DNA of 40,880 nucleotides from NCBI GenBank assembly GCA_028874915.1, contig JAPPHA010000031.1, positions 1-40,880 of the forward strand, in the 5' to 3' direction. Both the position numbers and the translations under genes were made by a program. Positions 26,656 through 34,543 of the stretch are shown piece after piece. Source of the DNA: Paracoccaceae bacterium. GTDB taxonomy: Bacteria; Pseudomonadota; Alphaproteobacteria; Rhodobacterales; Rhodobacteraceae. A model generated the notes under the pieces. The model made no database searches, was not told the origin of the DNA, and was given only the letters and a program-made list of their open reading frames with translations. Numbering within the stretch: position 1 is the stretch's first letter; every line of letters begins with the position of its first letter.

Positions 26656-27038
26656 ATGTCACGCACAGGCCCAGGAAAGTCGTACCGCAAAGGGCTGTCA
26701 GTCGTTGAGCTATTCAAAAAGTTCCCCGACGACCGAGCTGCCGAGAAGTGGTTCATTCAGGCGCGCTGGCCGAATGGTGTCCACTGTCCGGAATGCGGCT
26801 CACTCAACGTTCGAGAGCGACCAACCCGTAAGCCGCAGCCCTTCCGATGCGGTGACTGTCGGAAAGACTTCTCGGTCAGGACCGGGTCCGTGTTACACGG
26901 CTCCAATCTGGGCCTCCAGACGTGGGCCATCGCCATCTACATGCTGACCACAGACCTCAAGGGCCAGTCGAGCATGAAGCTTCACCGAGACCTCGGAATC
27001 AGTCAGAAGTCGGCTTAGAACCTTGCCCACAGGATTCG
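26656..27038 (+). pseudogene. IS1595-type transposase, truncated, with an internal amber codon
   Basis: The N-terminal 120 residues match IS1595 transposases: MSRTGPGKSYRKGLSVVELF, FPDDRAAEKWFIQARWPNG, zinc ribbon CPECG...CGDCR, VRTGSVLHGSNLGLQTWAIAIY and GQSSMKLHRDLGISQKSA. At 27016-27018 TAG replaces the Trp codon of the conserved KxAWxLAHRIR block; reading through gives NLAHRIR, after which similarity stops. The catalytic DDE-like core (VDETYFGG block) is absent. It is therefore a doubly disabled fragment. A methyltransferase tail begins directly after it. Confidence 0.85.
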
Positions 27039-27245
27039 ATGTTCGAAGTCGATCACGAATGGTCGTTGAAGGCGCTACTCGGGTATCTCTATTCGACCTC
27101 CTTCGCGTCGCCCGGGGTCCTCGCGGGGAACCGGGACCGGTTCGAGGCAGACCTCATGGCGTCGCTGCTCGCCCACGATCGTTCGGGGCAATACTGCGAA
27201 ACGCTCCGGTTCCATCCGATCCTTGTGAGGCCGCTCAGTGCCTGA
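27036..27245 (+). pseudogene. C-terminal fragment of a class I SAM-dependent methyltransferase
   Basis: About 69 residues: DHEWSLKALLGYLYSTSFAS, then NRDRFEADLMASLLAHDRSGQYCETLRF. This resembles the C-terminal portion of UbiE-like methyltransferases (F.hewtvdeilGyl.StS..., ...f..dl...L....psG.y.e...f). The SAM-binding part is missing, apparently lost at the junction with the IS1595 fragment, which ends where this begins. It has no start or ribosome site. Confidence 0.55.
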
Positions 27246-27669
27246 TCCGCGATGAAGCCGACGTCGTTCCGCTCACACCAGACTGTCGCGGCTGGAACGC
27301 CGGTTATCCGATGCCACCCGCACAGATCCGGATTCGGAATCAGCAAGGATACTGTCCTCGATGTCGTAAAACGGCACAGGCAGGCCGGATGAAAAAGTGT
27401 ATTCTCGCAGTACTCAGCATCAAATGTGCGGAAAATCGCCCGTGATTGCGACGAGAGGCGAAGACCAAATGCTTAGAGTGTCATTTCGCCCCGTACCGAA
27501 ATCGACCCCAAGTTGGAAATTCCTATGGCGGAATCGGTACCGATGTTGGGCTAGGGCCATCGATACGGTCGGTCCAGATGCTTGATTGTAACTGATCCGG
27601 TCGCATCCGACTTCCGTCAGATAGCGCAAATTGGTGACCACAAGAACTTACTTACGTACTATTTTGCCT
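27246..27669. other. Intergenic region after the LacI gene; no gene recognised
   Basis: 424 bases of lower GC than the surroundings, with short open frames on both strands only. It lies 3' of the LacI gene (- strand) and of the methyltransferase fragment (+ strand). No terminator with a T-run was identified. Confidence 0.5.
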
Positions 27670-28704
27670 TCATCCGGAGAAGAGATGAAACGGTTGACTC
27701 GTTGATTCCCGCGGTACGATTACCGGTGAATCGTTGACGATTACAGTTCGGGGCGGTGCACCGTCAATCATCTGGAGCAGAAGGTTGACCGCCTCTTCCC
27801 CCATTTTTTCCACGGCAAATTCCACCGCCGTCAAGCTTGGCGTAAGCAGCGATGTAGAGGGATTGTCATGCATTGCAATCACGGAAACGTCTTCGGGAAC
27901 CCGAATAGTCGCCTCCCGCATACCCCTTAGCGCCCCAACGGCCATATGAAACGTCGACGCAAAGACCGCCGTAATCTCTGGATGTTGCCGGAACATGTTG
28001 CGGGTGAGCGTGATGGCCTCAACACCTTCCCAAGACTCACACACAGCCGTAACCGGGACCAGGCCAGCCTTGGCAAGCTGCTGTTCGAAACCTGATCGGC
28101 GGCGTCGAGCGGTATCCACATCCTCAGGGCCCTGAATCGCTCCGAATTTCTGATGGCCCAGGTCGAGCAAGTATTGCGCCGCCAGCGCCGCTCCGGCTTC
28201 GTCCTCGACCGTGACACTTGCGAGCGCACCCTCAATCCGACGGTTGATTAGCACGACCGGTCGAGTAGAGATATCCGCCAACCTGCGTAGACGACTGTCC
28301 TTCGAACGCGCAGACGCAACGAGGAGGCCGTCCACCCGTCCCTGCCTCAGCAGGATTGACAGCGCGTCCTCCACGTCGCCCTCAGGTGGCGTTCCGAAGA
28401 TAATGTCATATCCTTTTTCCTTCGCTCTGCGGCTTGCCCCATTCGCAACACGCACAAGAGCCGGATTGTTCAGGTTCGGCAAGAGCAGTGCGATGGTATG
28501 CGTTCTGGCGGTTCGCAATCCCCGCGCGATCAAATTCGGTTGATAGTCGAGCTGCCGTGCGGCGGCCAATATACGCTCACGGGTCCCGGCCGATGCAGTG
28601 GACTTCGGATGATTGTTCAAAGCTCGCGAAACCAAGCTGGAGGAGACGCCGGCGCGTGCCGCCACATCGCGTATCGTTACTCTGCTTTGGCTTTTGCCGG
28701 TCAT
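27670..28704 (-). CDS. LacI-family transcriptional regulator
   Basis: 344 residues. The N-terminal helix-turn-helix is VTIRDVAARAGVSSSLVSRALN (about 9-30), followed by the hinge region RQLDYQPNLIARGLRT and a periplasmic-binding-like effector domain (TIALLLPNLNNPALVRV, VDGLLVASARS, RPVVLINRR, AAQYLLDLGHQKFGAIQGP, VSVIAMHDNP). Proteins of this family bind palindromes with a central CG and release on binding a sugar or other small ligand. Two such sites lie upstream of the catabolic operon about 12 kb away at 40742-40775, so it is the likely local repressor of that operon. No matching site was found in front of its own gene. Confidence 0.9.
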   Translation of the reverse strand: MTGKSQSRVTIRDVAARAGVSSSLVSRALNNHPKSTASAGTRERILAAARQLDYQPNLIARGLRTARTHTIALLLPNLNNPALVRVANGASRRAKEKGYDIIFGTPPEGDVEDALSILLRQGRVDGLLVASARSKDSRLRRLADISTRPVVLINRRIEGALASVTVEDEAGAALAAQYLLDLGHQKFGAIQGPEDVDTARRRRSGFEQQLAKAGLVPVTAVCESWEGVEAITLTRNMFRQHPEITAVFASTFHMAVGALRGMREATIRVPEDVSVIAMHDNPSTSLLTPSLTAVEFAVEKMGEEAVNLLLQMIDGAPPRTVIVNDSPVIVPRESTSQPFHLFSG

Positions 28705-28723
28705 TCGAAATTGCTAAGTCCTC

Positions 28724-29006
28724 TCATCCGTCGATAGCGCGGAGATGGGTCGCGAGCGGTTCAAGCGTCATTGAAAATTGGGAAAAAGCGGAAGGCGCAA
28801 CAAGATCTGATGGAGTTCACATCGTTGCCATCGACGTCGAACAGGCTGAAATTGGCGTGCTCTCCCACGACCCGCCGGAGTCCCTTCCGCTTGCCCGATC
28901 ATTGCAGGTCTTCGGCGCGTATTGATTCATTCGCCGCGAGTTCCTTGGCTTTTTCAAGCGACGTCGTATCGGGAATGTTAACTTCCATTCTGACCAAATA
29001 GAGCAT
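28724..29006 (-). pseudogene. Muconolactone delta-isomerase family gene (CatC-like), disabled
   Basis: Reading on the - strand from ATG at 29006 gives MLYLVRMEVNIPDTTS, the standard CatC start, then LEKAKELAANESIRAEDLQ. A TGA follows where the family has a basic residue (a CGA-to-TGA change would do it), then SGKRKGLRRVVGEHANFSLFDVDGND, the conserved second block with WRVVG altered to RRVVG. A one-base frame change near 28810 then leads to the ending TLEPLATHLRAIDG and TGA at 28724-28726. The total span fits the normal length of about 92-96 residues. Two lesions make it a pseudogene. In the beta-ketoadipate route the enzyme isomerises muconolactone; here it points to past lactone/aromatic-acid metabolism in the same operon. 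Confidence 0.8.
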
Positions 29007-29012
29007 TGTACG

Positions 29013-30419
29013 TCACAAGGTTTTTTTAACGGGTGACGGGCCTGCGAGATCGGCTGACGCAAACACTTTCTCAAGCGCTTCGAGTCCTTCGTCGAAGACA
29101 TCCACCAGGAAATCGATTTCGTCCATTTTGATAACCAGTGGTGGCGCCAAGAGAAAGACGGTACCCGGGTGAATCGTCAACGTCACAAGCCCTAAATCGC
29201 GCAGCTTGACCCTTAGCCATCGACACGCCTCGGCGGCAGATGCAAAGGAACCCATCAACGATGCCTTTGGGAACAGGTCGACGCCGCAAATTAGTCCGAC
29301 ACCACGAGTCTCAAGGTACACCGGATGGCGAGCAAGGCGTTCGTTCATCTGCGCCCGCAGATAGACGCCCATCTCAGCAGCACGCGCAGCGAGGTTTTCC
29401 TCCTCTAGGATCGCGATATTTTCCAGAGCCACGGCGCAGGAGACAGGATGTCCACCATAGGTATGACCATGGGCAAGGAGATTGTCTTTCGATTTGCTTT
29501 CAAAGAAATCGGCAATGCCTTTTGAGACAAGGCACGCGGCTAGGGGTTGATATCCGCTGGTCAGGGCTTTGGACATGGTCATCAGGTCGCCGCACACGCC
29601 GTAGTATTGGCTAGCGAACATTCTGCCTGTGCGGGCAAAACCGGTGATAACTTCGTCGATCAGCAGTAAAATCCCGTGTCTGTTACAAAGCGCGCGGATC
29701 TTCTTGAGATCGTCGAGCGGCGGGCAACTAACTCCTGATGCCGTGCCGACAGCGTCGATGACGATGGCAGCAACGTTTTCGGGGCCAAGGTTTTCGATCG
29801 TGGCCTCAAACTCGGCCGCACCTGCGCTGAACCGTGCTGAATGGCCCCAACCATCACCGGTGGCCGGCGCCTCTGCGACAGCACCAAAGCGTTCATCGCC
29901 CAAATAGATGTCGTTTCGCGTGCCAAAATAGTGACCGTCCATGTTGCCTGTAGCGAAGGTTGTCCCGTGATAGGCACCGTAGCGGCAGATCACCCGGCGC
30001 CGGTCCGGCTGGCCGTTAAGGTAATGATATTGAAAGATGGCCTTCAGTGCAAATTCGTTGGCATCGCTGCCGCCTGGGGCGAAGGCTACTTTGGAGTATC
30101 CGTTGGGCGCTATTTCGATCAGTTTTTCAGCTAGTTCGACCGCAGGTTCCGAGGCGTAGCGGAATACGTCGAGGAAAGCGAGCTTTTTCATCTGGCGGCT
30201 GGCGACCTCGACAAGGCGGGTCCGTCCATGCCCGACGGCCATAGCCTCTAGCGCGCCAATCCCGTCCAAGAACCGTCGCCCGTTCACATCTGTCAGCCAT
30301 ACTCCTTCGCCGCGATCGATCACGCAAAGCCCATCAGGGTCAACCTGATCGGTCGGCGAGTTGAAGGGTTGCCACAAGACCTTACGGCCTCGCAAACCAA
30401 TGGTGCTTGCTTCAGGCAT
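29013..30419 (-). CDS. Class III aminotransferase
   Basis: 468 residues, PLP enzyme. Blocks: LWQPFNSPTD, GVWLTDVNGRRFLDGIGAL, the phosphate cradle FAPGGSDANEFALK, RYGAYHGTTFATGN, Asp255 in LLIDEVITGFARTG, Lys284 in TMSKALTSGYQPL, and HTYGGHPVSCAVAL near the C-terminus. It transfers an amino group between an amine or omega-amino acid and an oxoacid. The start overlaps the stop of the upstream unknown gene by 8 nt (30412-30419), so it is translationally coupled within the operon. It is only distantly like the other class III enzyme in this window (14282-15664). Confidence 0.9.
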   Translation of the reverse strand: MPEASTIGLRGRKVLWQPFNSPTDQVDPDGLCVIDRGEGVWLTDVNGRRFLDGIGALEAMAVGHGRTRLVEVASRQMKKLAFLDVFRYASEPAVELAEKLIEIAPNGYSKVAFAPGGSDANEFALKAIFQYHYLNGQPDRRRVICRYGAYHGTTFATGNMDGHYFGTRNDIYLGDERFGAVAEAPATGDGWGHSARFSAGAAEFEATIENLGPENVAAIVIDAVGTASGVSCPPLDDLKKIRALCNRHGILLLIDEVITGFARTGRMFASQYYGVCGDLMTMSKALTSGYQPLAACLVSKGIADFFESKSKDNLLAHGHTYGGHPVSCAVALENIAILEEENLAARAAEMGVYLRAQMNERLARHPVYLETRGVGLICGVDLFPKASLMGSFASAAEACRWLRVKLRDLGLVTLTIHPGTVFLLAPPLVIKMDEIDFLVDVFDEGLEALEKVFASADLAGPSPVKKTL

Positions 30420-31422
30420 CCGAAGTCATTTCCTGCAAAGGATCGACAGATTTCGGAACGACCCAACGGCAAGGCTTATATGGGTCAGGGTGGAAAAGGA
30501 CCGGGCGCACAATCCGCAGGAAATCCTGCCTCGGGAACCATTCGAGAAGCATTGGGCAGTGCGAGCAATACCAGGAGACGCCGGTTTGCCCCCAACTCCA
30601 GTCGCGTACGGCATCATTGGTGCCCCGACCGAATGTGGGAATGACCTGCGGTCGCCCGGTAACCTCGTCGCCCCGACGCATTACTCCGCCCGTTCCGCAG
30701 GGATCGAACACCATCACGTATGACTCTTCCGTTTCTTCGATCTCGAAATCGCCGGTGCGGAACTTTCCCGAGAAATGCGGCCGCATCCCTTCGGCAGAGA
30801 GGGCAAGCCTCTCGTGGCCGTTGAGCGAAAACCACAAGCTGTAGCGGTCTTTCCAGATCGTCTCGTAGGTGCGTCTGATCAATGCCTCAACGCCTTCCGC
30901 GCCCTCGCGATCGGCCACCAAAGTCAAGATATCCTGCACCCAATGTGCAGAGAGATCGTTGGCATCAATTAGAAGTCCACGCAGGGATTCCCGTGTGGTC
31001 AGGAATGCAAGTTCGTTCCGGGCATCGATCGAAGTGTGACAGGCTCCAGTGGCCTGATCAGCCAGTCGATAATAAGAGTCCCAAAATCCGTTCCCAGGAA
31101 CATTCAACAACGTTCCGTCTTCGAGTCCTGAGCTCCACCCTGCCCCCTCCACATGATCCAGGAGCAGGCGCAGCCAACCCTTGAGCAACGTTTTGTGGAT
31201 ATGGGAAAATTCCTGCCACATGTAGTCGAGATGGTCATGCGCACAACCGGTTTCACCATCGAGAAAGGCCGAGACGAGAAACCACTCGGTCGAAACGCCG
31301 AGCGTCTCTGGAGAATCCATGCGCAACTTGCGTCCAAGCGCATCGTGATCGACAATCGCTTCCCTATAAATCTCCGGTTTGATGCGACGAAATGCCGAAT
31401 GAGCGGTGCTCCCAATTGTCAT
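30412..31422 (-). CDS. Protein of unknown family with a Cys-x2-Cys motif
   Basis: 336 residues from ATG 31422, which lies 5 nt after the stop of the M24 gene; an in-frame ATG 15 codons earlier would overlap that gene. The protein is soluble: no signal peptide or membrane helix is visible. The N-terminal 200 residues look helical (WQEFSHIHKTLLKGWLRLLLDHVE; DILTLVADREGAEGVEALIRRTYETIWKDRY). The C-terminal part has MVFDPCGTGG (Cys242), then WYCSHCPMLLEWFP (Cys286, Cys289) and HPDPYKPCRW, a set of Cys/His suited to metal or Fe-S binding. I recognise no named family. Tight spacing on both sides (5-nt gap upstream, 8-nt overlap downstream) says it works in the same pathway as the M24 protein and the aminotransferase. 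Confidence 0.8.
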   Translation of the reverse strand: MTIGSTAHSAFRRIKPEIYREAIVDHDALGRKLRMDSPETLGVSTEWFLVSAFLDGETGCAHDHLDYMWQEFSHIHKTLLKGWLRLLLDHVEGAGWSSGLEDGTLLNVPGNGFWDSYYRLADQATGACHTSIDARNELAFLTTRESLRGLLIDANDLSAHWVQDILTLVADREGAEGVEALIRRTYETIWKDRYSLWFSLNGHERLALSAEGMRPHFSGKFRTGDFEIEETEESYVMVFDPCGTGGVMRRGDEVTGRPQVIPTFGRGTNDAVRDWSWGQTGVSWYCSHCPMLLEWFPRQDFLRIVRPVLFHPDPYKPCRWVVPKSVDPLQEMTSDA

Positions 31423-31427
31423 GAGCT

Positions 31428-32609
31428 TCAAATCCTGACCGGCGAAGCGTCGTCGAGAACGATGCAACCGTCATCAGTGACGATCACATTATGCTCGTTC
31501 CGGAACCCGGCATAGTCGGGGATATAGACCGCGGGTTCGAGCGCGATCATCATGCCCTTTTCGAGGACATGCGGACTGCCCGGTGCGACCAGCGGCGTCG
31601 GTTCGTGGTATTTCCAGCCTAACCCGTGCCCCGTGTGGTGGGGGAATTGTGCCTTGTAGTCGCGTAAGACGTCGCGGGCGGCTTCGTCGACTTCGATAGC
31701 TAAAACGCCGGGCCTGACCTTGGCGATTGCGGCGTCGAGCGCGGTCTTGGTCAGGCCCCATATTTCGCGCTGCCTTTCGGTGGGTTTGCCTACCACGAAG
31801 GTCCGGGTCAGATCGAGATAGTAGCCGTCGACGCAACAGGCGGATTCGCTCAAGACAACATCGCCCTCTTTAATCCGCCGCTGCGCTGAGGGATGGTAGT
31901 AGAACCAAATGGCCGATTTCGTGCCGGTTGCAACCTGCGGCCAAATCATCGCAAAGCGTGCACCCTTGTAGCCGATACCCTTCGCGGTCACTACTTCTTG
32001 CATGGCGCCAGTGGCTTCTGCTTCGGTCGGGTGTTCGAGGCAGATCTCGCGCAGACGCTCATACCCGAACGCGGCGATCTCGCCCACTACCTTGAAACGT
32101 GCGATATCATGATCGTCCTTGTGGACCCGGACAGCGAGAATCTGTTGCGTTGCGTCGACCATCTCGGCATCGGGAAAGGCAATGCGCAGACCGTCGAGAG
32201 AAGGATTGGCCGGCACGATGGACCAAGCCGCGAGCTGGGAAGGCGAAACCACTTCGAAACTGCCTTCATAGCCAACGCGACGAACCTTGTAGTTCAAACC
32301 CGCCGCGATTTCTGCGATCCGCATATTGACCTGAACAGGCGGCGGTTCCGGGTTGTCAACATCGAATACATAGACTTTGCGAATGTCGCCCTCGTAGCCA
32401 TCATTGCGGGCATAACCGATTTCATGGGTCGGCGTAATGAGGATGGGATCACCCTCGCGCGGCACGAAAACTGCCGCCCACCCCATCACGTTGTGAAACC
32501 CGGTCAGAACGACGATGTTCTCCGGCAGACGACAGACCACGACGTCGAGATCCTTCGCAGTCATCTGCGCCTGCAATTTCGCGACCTTCTTGCGGGCCGA
32601 AGTGTGCAT
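31428..32609 (-). CDS. M24-family (pita-bread fold) hydrolase, Xaa-Pro peptidase/creatinase-like
   Basis: 393 residues, creatinase N-terminal domain plus M24 catalytic domain. Dinuclear-metal ligands aligned by spacing to aminopeptidase P: the first Asp position is Glu255 in VVLSESACCVDG, then Asp266 in YYLDLTRTF, His328 in HHTGHGLG, Glu358 in MMIALEPAVYI and Glu372 in FRNEHNVIV. Four of five are intact and the first is a conservative change. Members include proline peptidases, creatinase, ectoine hydrolase (DoeA) and DMSP lyase DddP, so a C-N or C-S bond-cleaving step on a small molecule is as likely as peptide cleavage. GGGAG lies just before the ATG. It sits 12 nt after the dehydrogenase gene. 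Confidence 0.85.
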   Translation of the reverse strand: MHTSARKKVAKLQAQMTAKDLDVVVCRLPENIVVLTGFHNVMGWAAVFVPREGDPILITPTHEIGYARNDGYEGDIRKVYVFDVDNPEPPPVQVNMRIAEIAAGLNYKVRRVGYEGSFEVVSPSQLAAWSIVPANPSLDGLRIAFPDAEMVDATQQILAVRVHKDDHDIARFKVVGEIAAFGYERLREICLEHPTEAEATGAMQEVVTAKGIGYKGARFAMIWPQVATGTKSAIWFYYHPSAQRRIKEGDVVLSESACCVDGYYLDLTRTFVVGKPTERQREIWGLTKTALDAAIAKVRPGVLAIEVDEAARDVLRDYKAQFPHHTGHGLGWKYHEPTPLVAPGSPHVLEKGMMIALEPAVYIPDYAGFRNEHNVIVTDDGCIVLDDASPVRI

Positions 32610-32621
32610 GGCAATTGCTCC

Positions 32622-33554
32622 CTAGTTCTTTCGCAACACTTTCAGCCGCCTGATGACCTCGCGATCGCGCTCGGCACGGAAAGCGTCTGGATCGCGCTTC
32701 GACCAGTCGTGGAATCCCTGACCCGTCTTGACACCCAGCCTGCCGCTTTCGACCAGCTCTGCGAGCGGCCCCTCATTGGCATCCGTCGAGTTGTCCAAGA
32801 TCGGCCACAGATCGTTTGAAAGCTGCTGCATCAGATCCAGTCCACCGATATCGGCATGCTCGAAGGGCCCCATCGCGGGAAGCCGTGCGGCATAGCCCTG
32901 CTTCATGATTACTTCCAGATTCTCGACTGTCGTCACCCCGTCGCGCACCATGGCGAGGCATTCGCGCAGAATGGCCAGCTGGATGCGCGAGAACACGAAC
33001 CCCGGCGTATCTGCGCATGTGACCGGTGTGCAGTGGCACCGGTCCAGCACCTTGATCGCGATTTCGAAGGCGCTGTCGCCGGTGGCTTTGCCGCGCACGA
33101 CTTCGCAGACGGGCACAAGTTGTGCCGGCTGCGCATAGTGTGTCACGATGAAGCGTTCTGGCCGGCGCATCCCGGCCTGCAAGGCAGTCGGGCTGATCGC
33201 CGAAGTGGTGCTTGCGACAATCGCAGTGTCTGCAAGAACTTTTTCCAGTTCGGTGTACACCGCCTGTTTGACGCCCAGATCCTCCGGTACCGCCTCAACC
33301 ACGTAATCGGCCTGCCCGAGGGATCGGTAGTCGAGAACAAACTCAATCACTTGTTCGCATTCCGCCCATTTGTTGGGGTCCAGCAACTCCGCATCGATCA
33401 TGACGCCAGCGCTATCGCAAATTGCAGCCTGCGCCGCTGCCTGGTCGCTGCGCGTCTTCACGAGGACGGCAAAGCCACCAAGCGCAAGCGTCAGCGCAAT
33501 TCCCCGGCCCATCGAACCGGATCCAATCACGGCTGTTTGGCACGGCAAGGTCAC
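32622..33554 (-). CDS. 3-hydroxyacyl-CoA dehydrogenase-family enzyme
   Basis: 310 residues, the length of single-domain HAD/carnitine-dehydrogenase-like proteins. NAD-binding AVIGSGSMGRGIA (GxGxxG at 11-16), VVEAVPEDLGVKQAVYTELE, ASTTSAISPTAL, catalytic His in FIVTHYAQPAQLVPVCEVV, and the C-terminal helical domain with TPGFVFSRIQLAILRECLAMV and the closing GVKTGQGFHDW. The catalytic His/Glu block is slightly divergent (HYAQP versus the usual HFFNP), suggesting that the substrate may be a free hydroxy-acid rather than an acyl-CoA. It starts with GTG at 33554, overlapping the E1 beta stop as GTGA. Confidence 0.85.
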   Translation of the reverse strand: MTLPCQTAVIGSGSMGRGIALTLALGGFAVLVKTRSDQAAAQAAICDSAGVMIDAELLDPNKWAECEQVIEFVLDYRSLGQADYVVEAVPEDLGVKQAVYTELEKVLADTAIVASTTSAISPTALQAGMRRPERFIVTHYAQPAQLVPVCEVVRGKATGDSAFEIAIKVLDRCHCTPVTCADTPGFVFSRIQLAILRECLAMVRDGVTTVENLEVIMKQGYAARLPAMGPFEHADIGGLDLMQQLSNDLWPILDNSTDANEGPLAELVESGRLGVKTGQGFHDWSKRDPDAFRAERDREVIRRLKVLRKN

Positions 33555-34543
33555 GATCTACACCAGATCGCTTCAACCGCTGCTGCAACGATCGATTCAG
33601 CACTCGGTCTCAATTCGTTCATCAGGACTGGAGAGGCCGGTACGACAACGTCCGGAAGACCAAGACGACGCATGTGTGAAACCTGAATGTCCCATTCGAC
33701 AACTCGGGCAAGGATTTCGCCACCAAACCCGCCGGTTACATTGGCTTCGTGCACGACCAGCAATCGTCGGGTCTTCTTAACGGACCTGATCAAGCCGTTC
33801 CAGTCGAAGGGATTGAGCCAGACCGCCTCGATGATCTCGGCGTCGATACCCCGGCTCGGCATCTGGTCGCCCGCGGCCAGCACCTCGGAAATGATCGGGC
33901 CCCATGAGACGATGGTAATGTCGGACCCTTCTCGGCGCAAAACTGATCCGCCGATCTCGCTTGGTTCGGCACCGATGTTGATCTCGGTCTTTGGGCCCGC
34001 ATAGAGCCCCCTGTTCTCGATGACGACGACCGGATCATCGCAGTAATGCGCGGACATCATCGAGTCGTAGGCTTCCTGGGGCGTTGTTGGCATGCACACG
34101 CGTATACCGGGCACGTGCAGCAAAAAGGCCTCAAGATTCTGTGCGTGCTGGGCGCAGGATCCCGGCAGGTATCCCTGTTGCGTGCGGATGGTCAACGGTG
34201 CAGAGAGTTTGCCGTTTGACACGTATCTGACATTGGCAGCCTGATTGACTATTTGGTCAAACGCAACCATCGCAAAGTCCAGCCACATGATCTCGACCAC
34301 AGGCCGCATACCCATCATTGCAGCCCCAACGCCCGCACCGATCATCGCTGTTTCCGAGATCGGCGTGTCGAAGACCCGGTTTCCGAACTCGGCATGCAAG
34401 CCCTTCGAGACACCGAAAACACCGCCCGGCTTGCCGACATCTTCACCAAAAAAGATCGTTCGTTCGTCCTCGGCAAGACAGCGCCGAAGCGCGGCGTTGA
34501 TCGCACCGCCGTAGTTCACACCAGCTTGCTCAACCATAGACAT
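33551..34543 (-). CDS. 2-oxoacid / acetoin dehydrogenase E1 component, beta subunit
   Basis: 330 residues, family length. Blocks: NYGGAINAALRRCLAEDERTIFFGEDVG at the start, FDTPISETAMIGAGVGAAMMGMRPVVEIMW, QQGYLPGSCAQHAQNLEAFL, and GSDITIVSWGPIISEVL in the C-terminal half. Together with the alpha subunit it forms a thiamine-diphosphate enzyme that decarboxylates 2-oxoacids or cleaves acetoin-like substrates. ATG 34543 overlaps the alpha gene by 14 nt; ATG 34537 two codons on is an alternative start. An open frame extends about 35 codons further upstream but is not family-like. Confidence 0.9.
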   Translation of the reverse strand: MSMVEQAGVNYGGAINAALRRCLAEDERTIFFGEDVGKPGGVFGVSKGLHAEFGNRVFDTPISETAMIGAGVGAAMMGMRPVVEIMWLDFAMVAFDQIVNQAANVRYVSNGKLSAPLTIRTQQGYLPGSCAQHAQNLEAFLLHVPGIRVCMPTTPQEAYDSMMSAHYCDDPVVVIENRGLYAGPKTEINIGAEPSEIGGSVLRREGSDITIVSWGPIISEVLAAGDQMPSRGIDAEIIEAVWLNPFDWNGLIRSVKKTRRLLVVHEANVTGGFGGEILARVVEWDIQVSHMRRLGLPDVVVPASPVLMNELRPSAESIVAAAVEAIWCRS

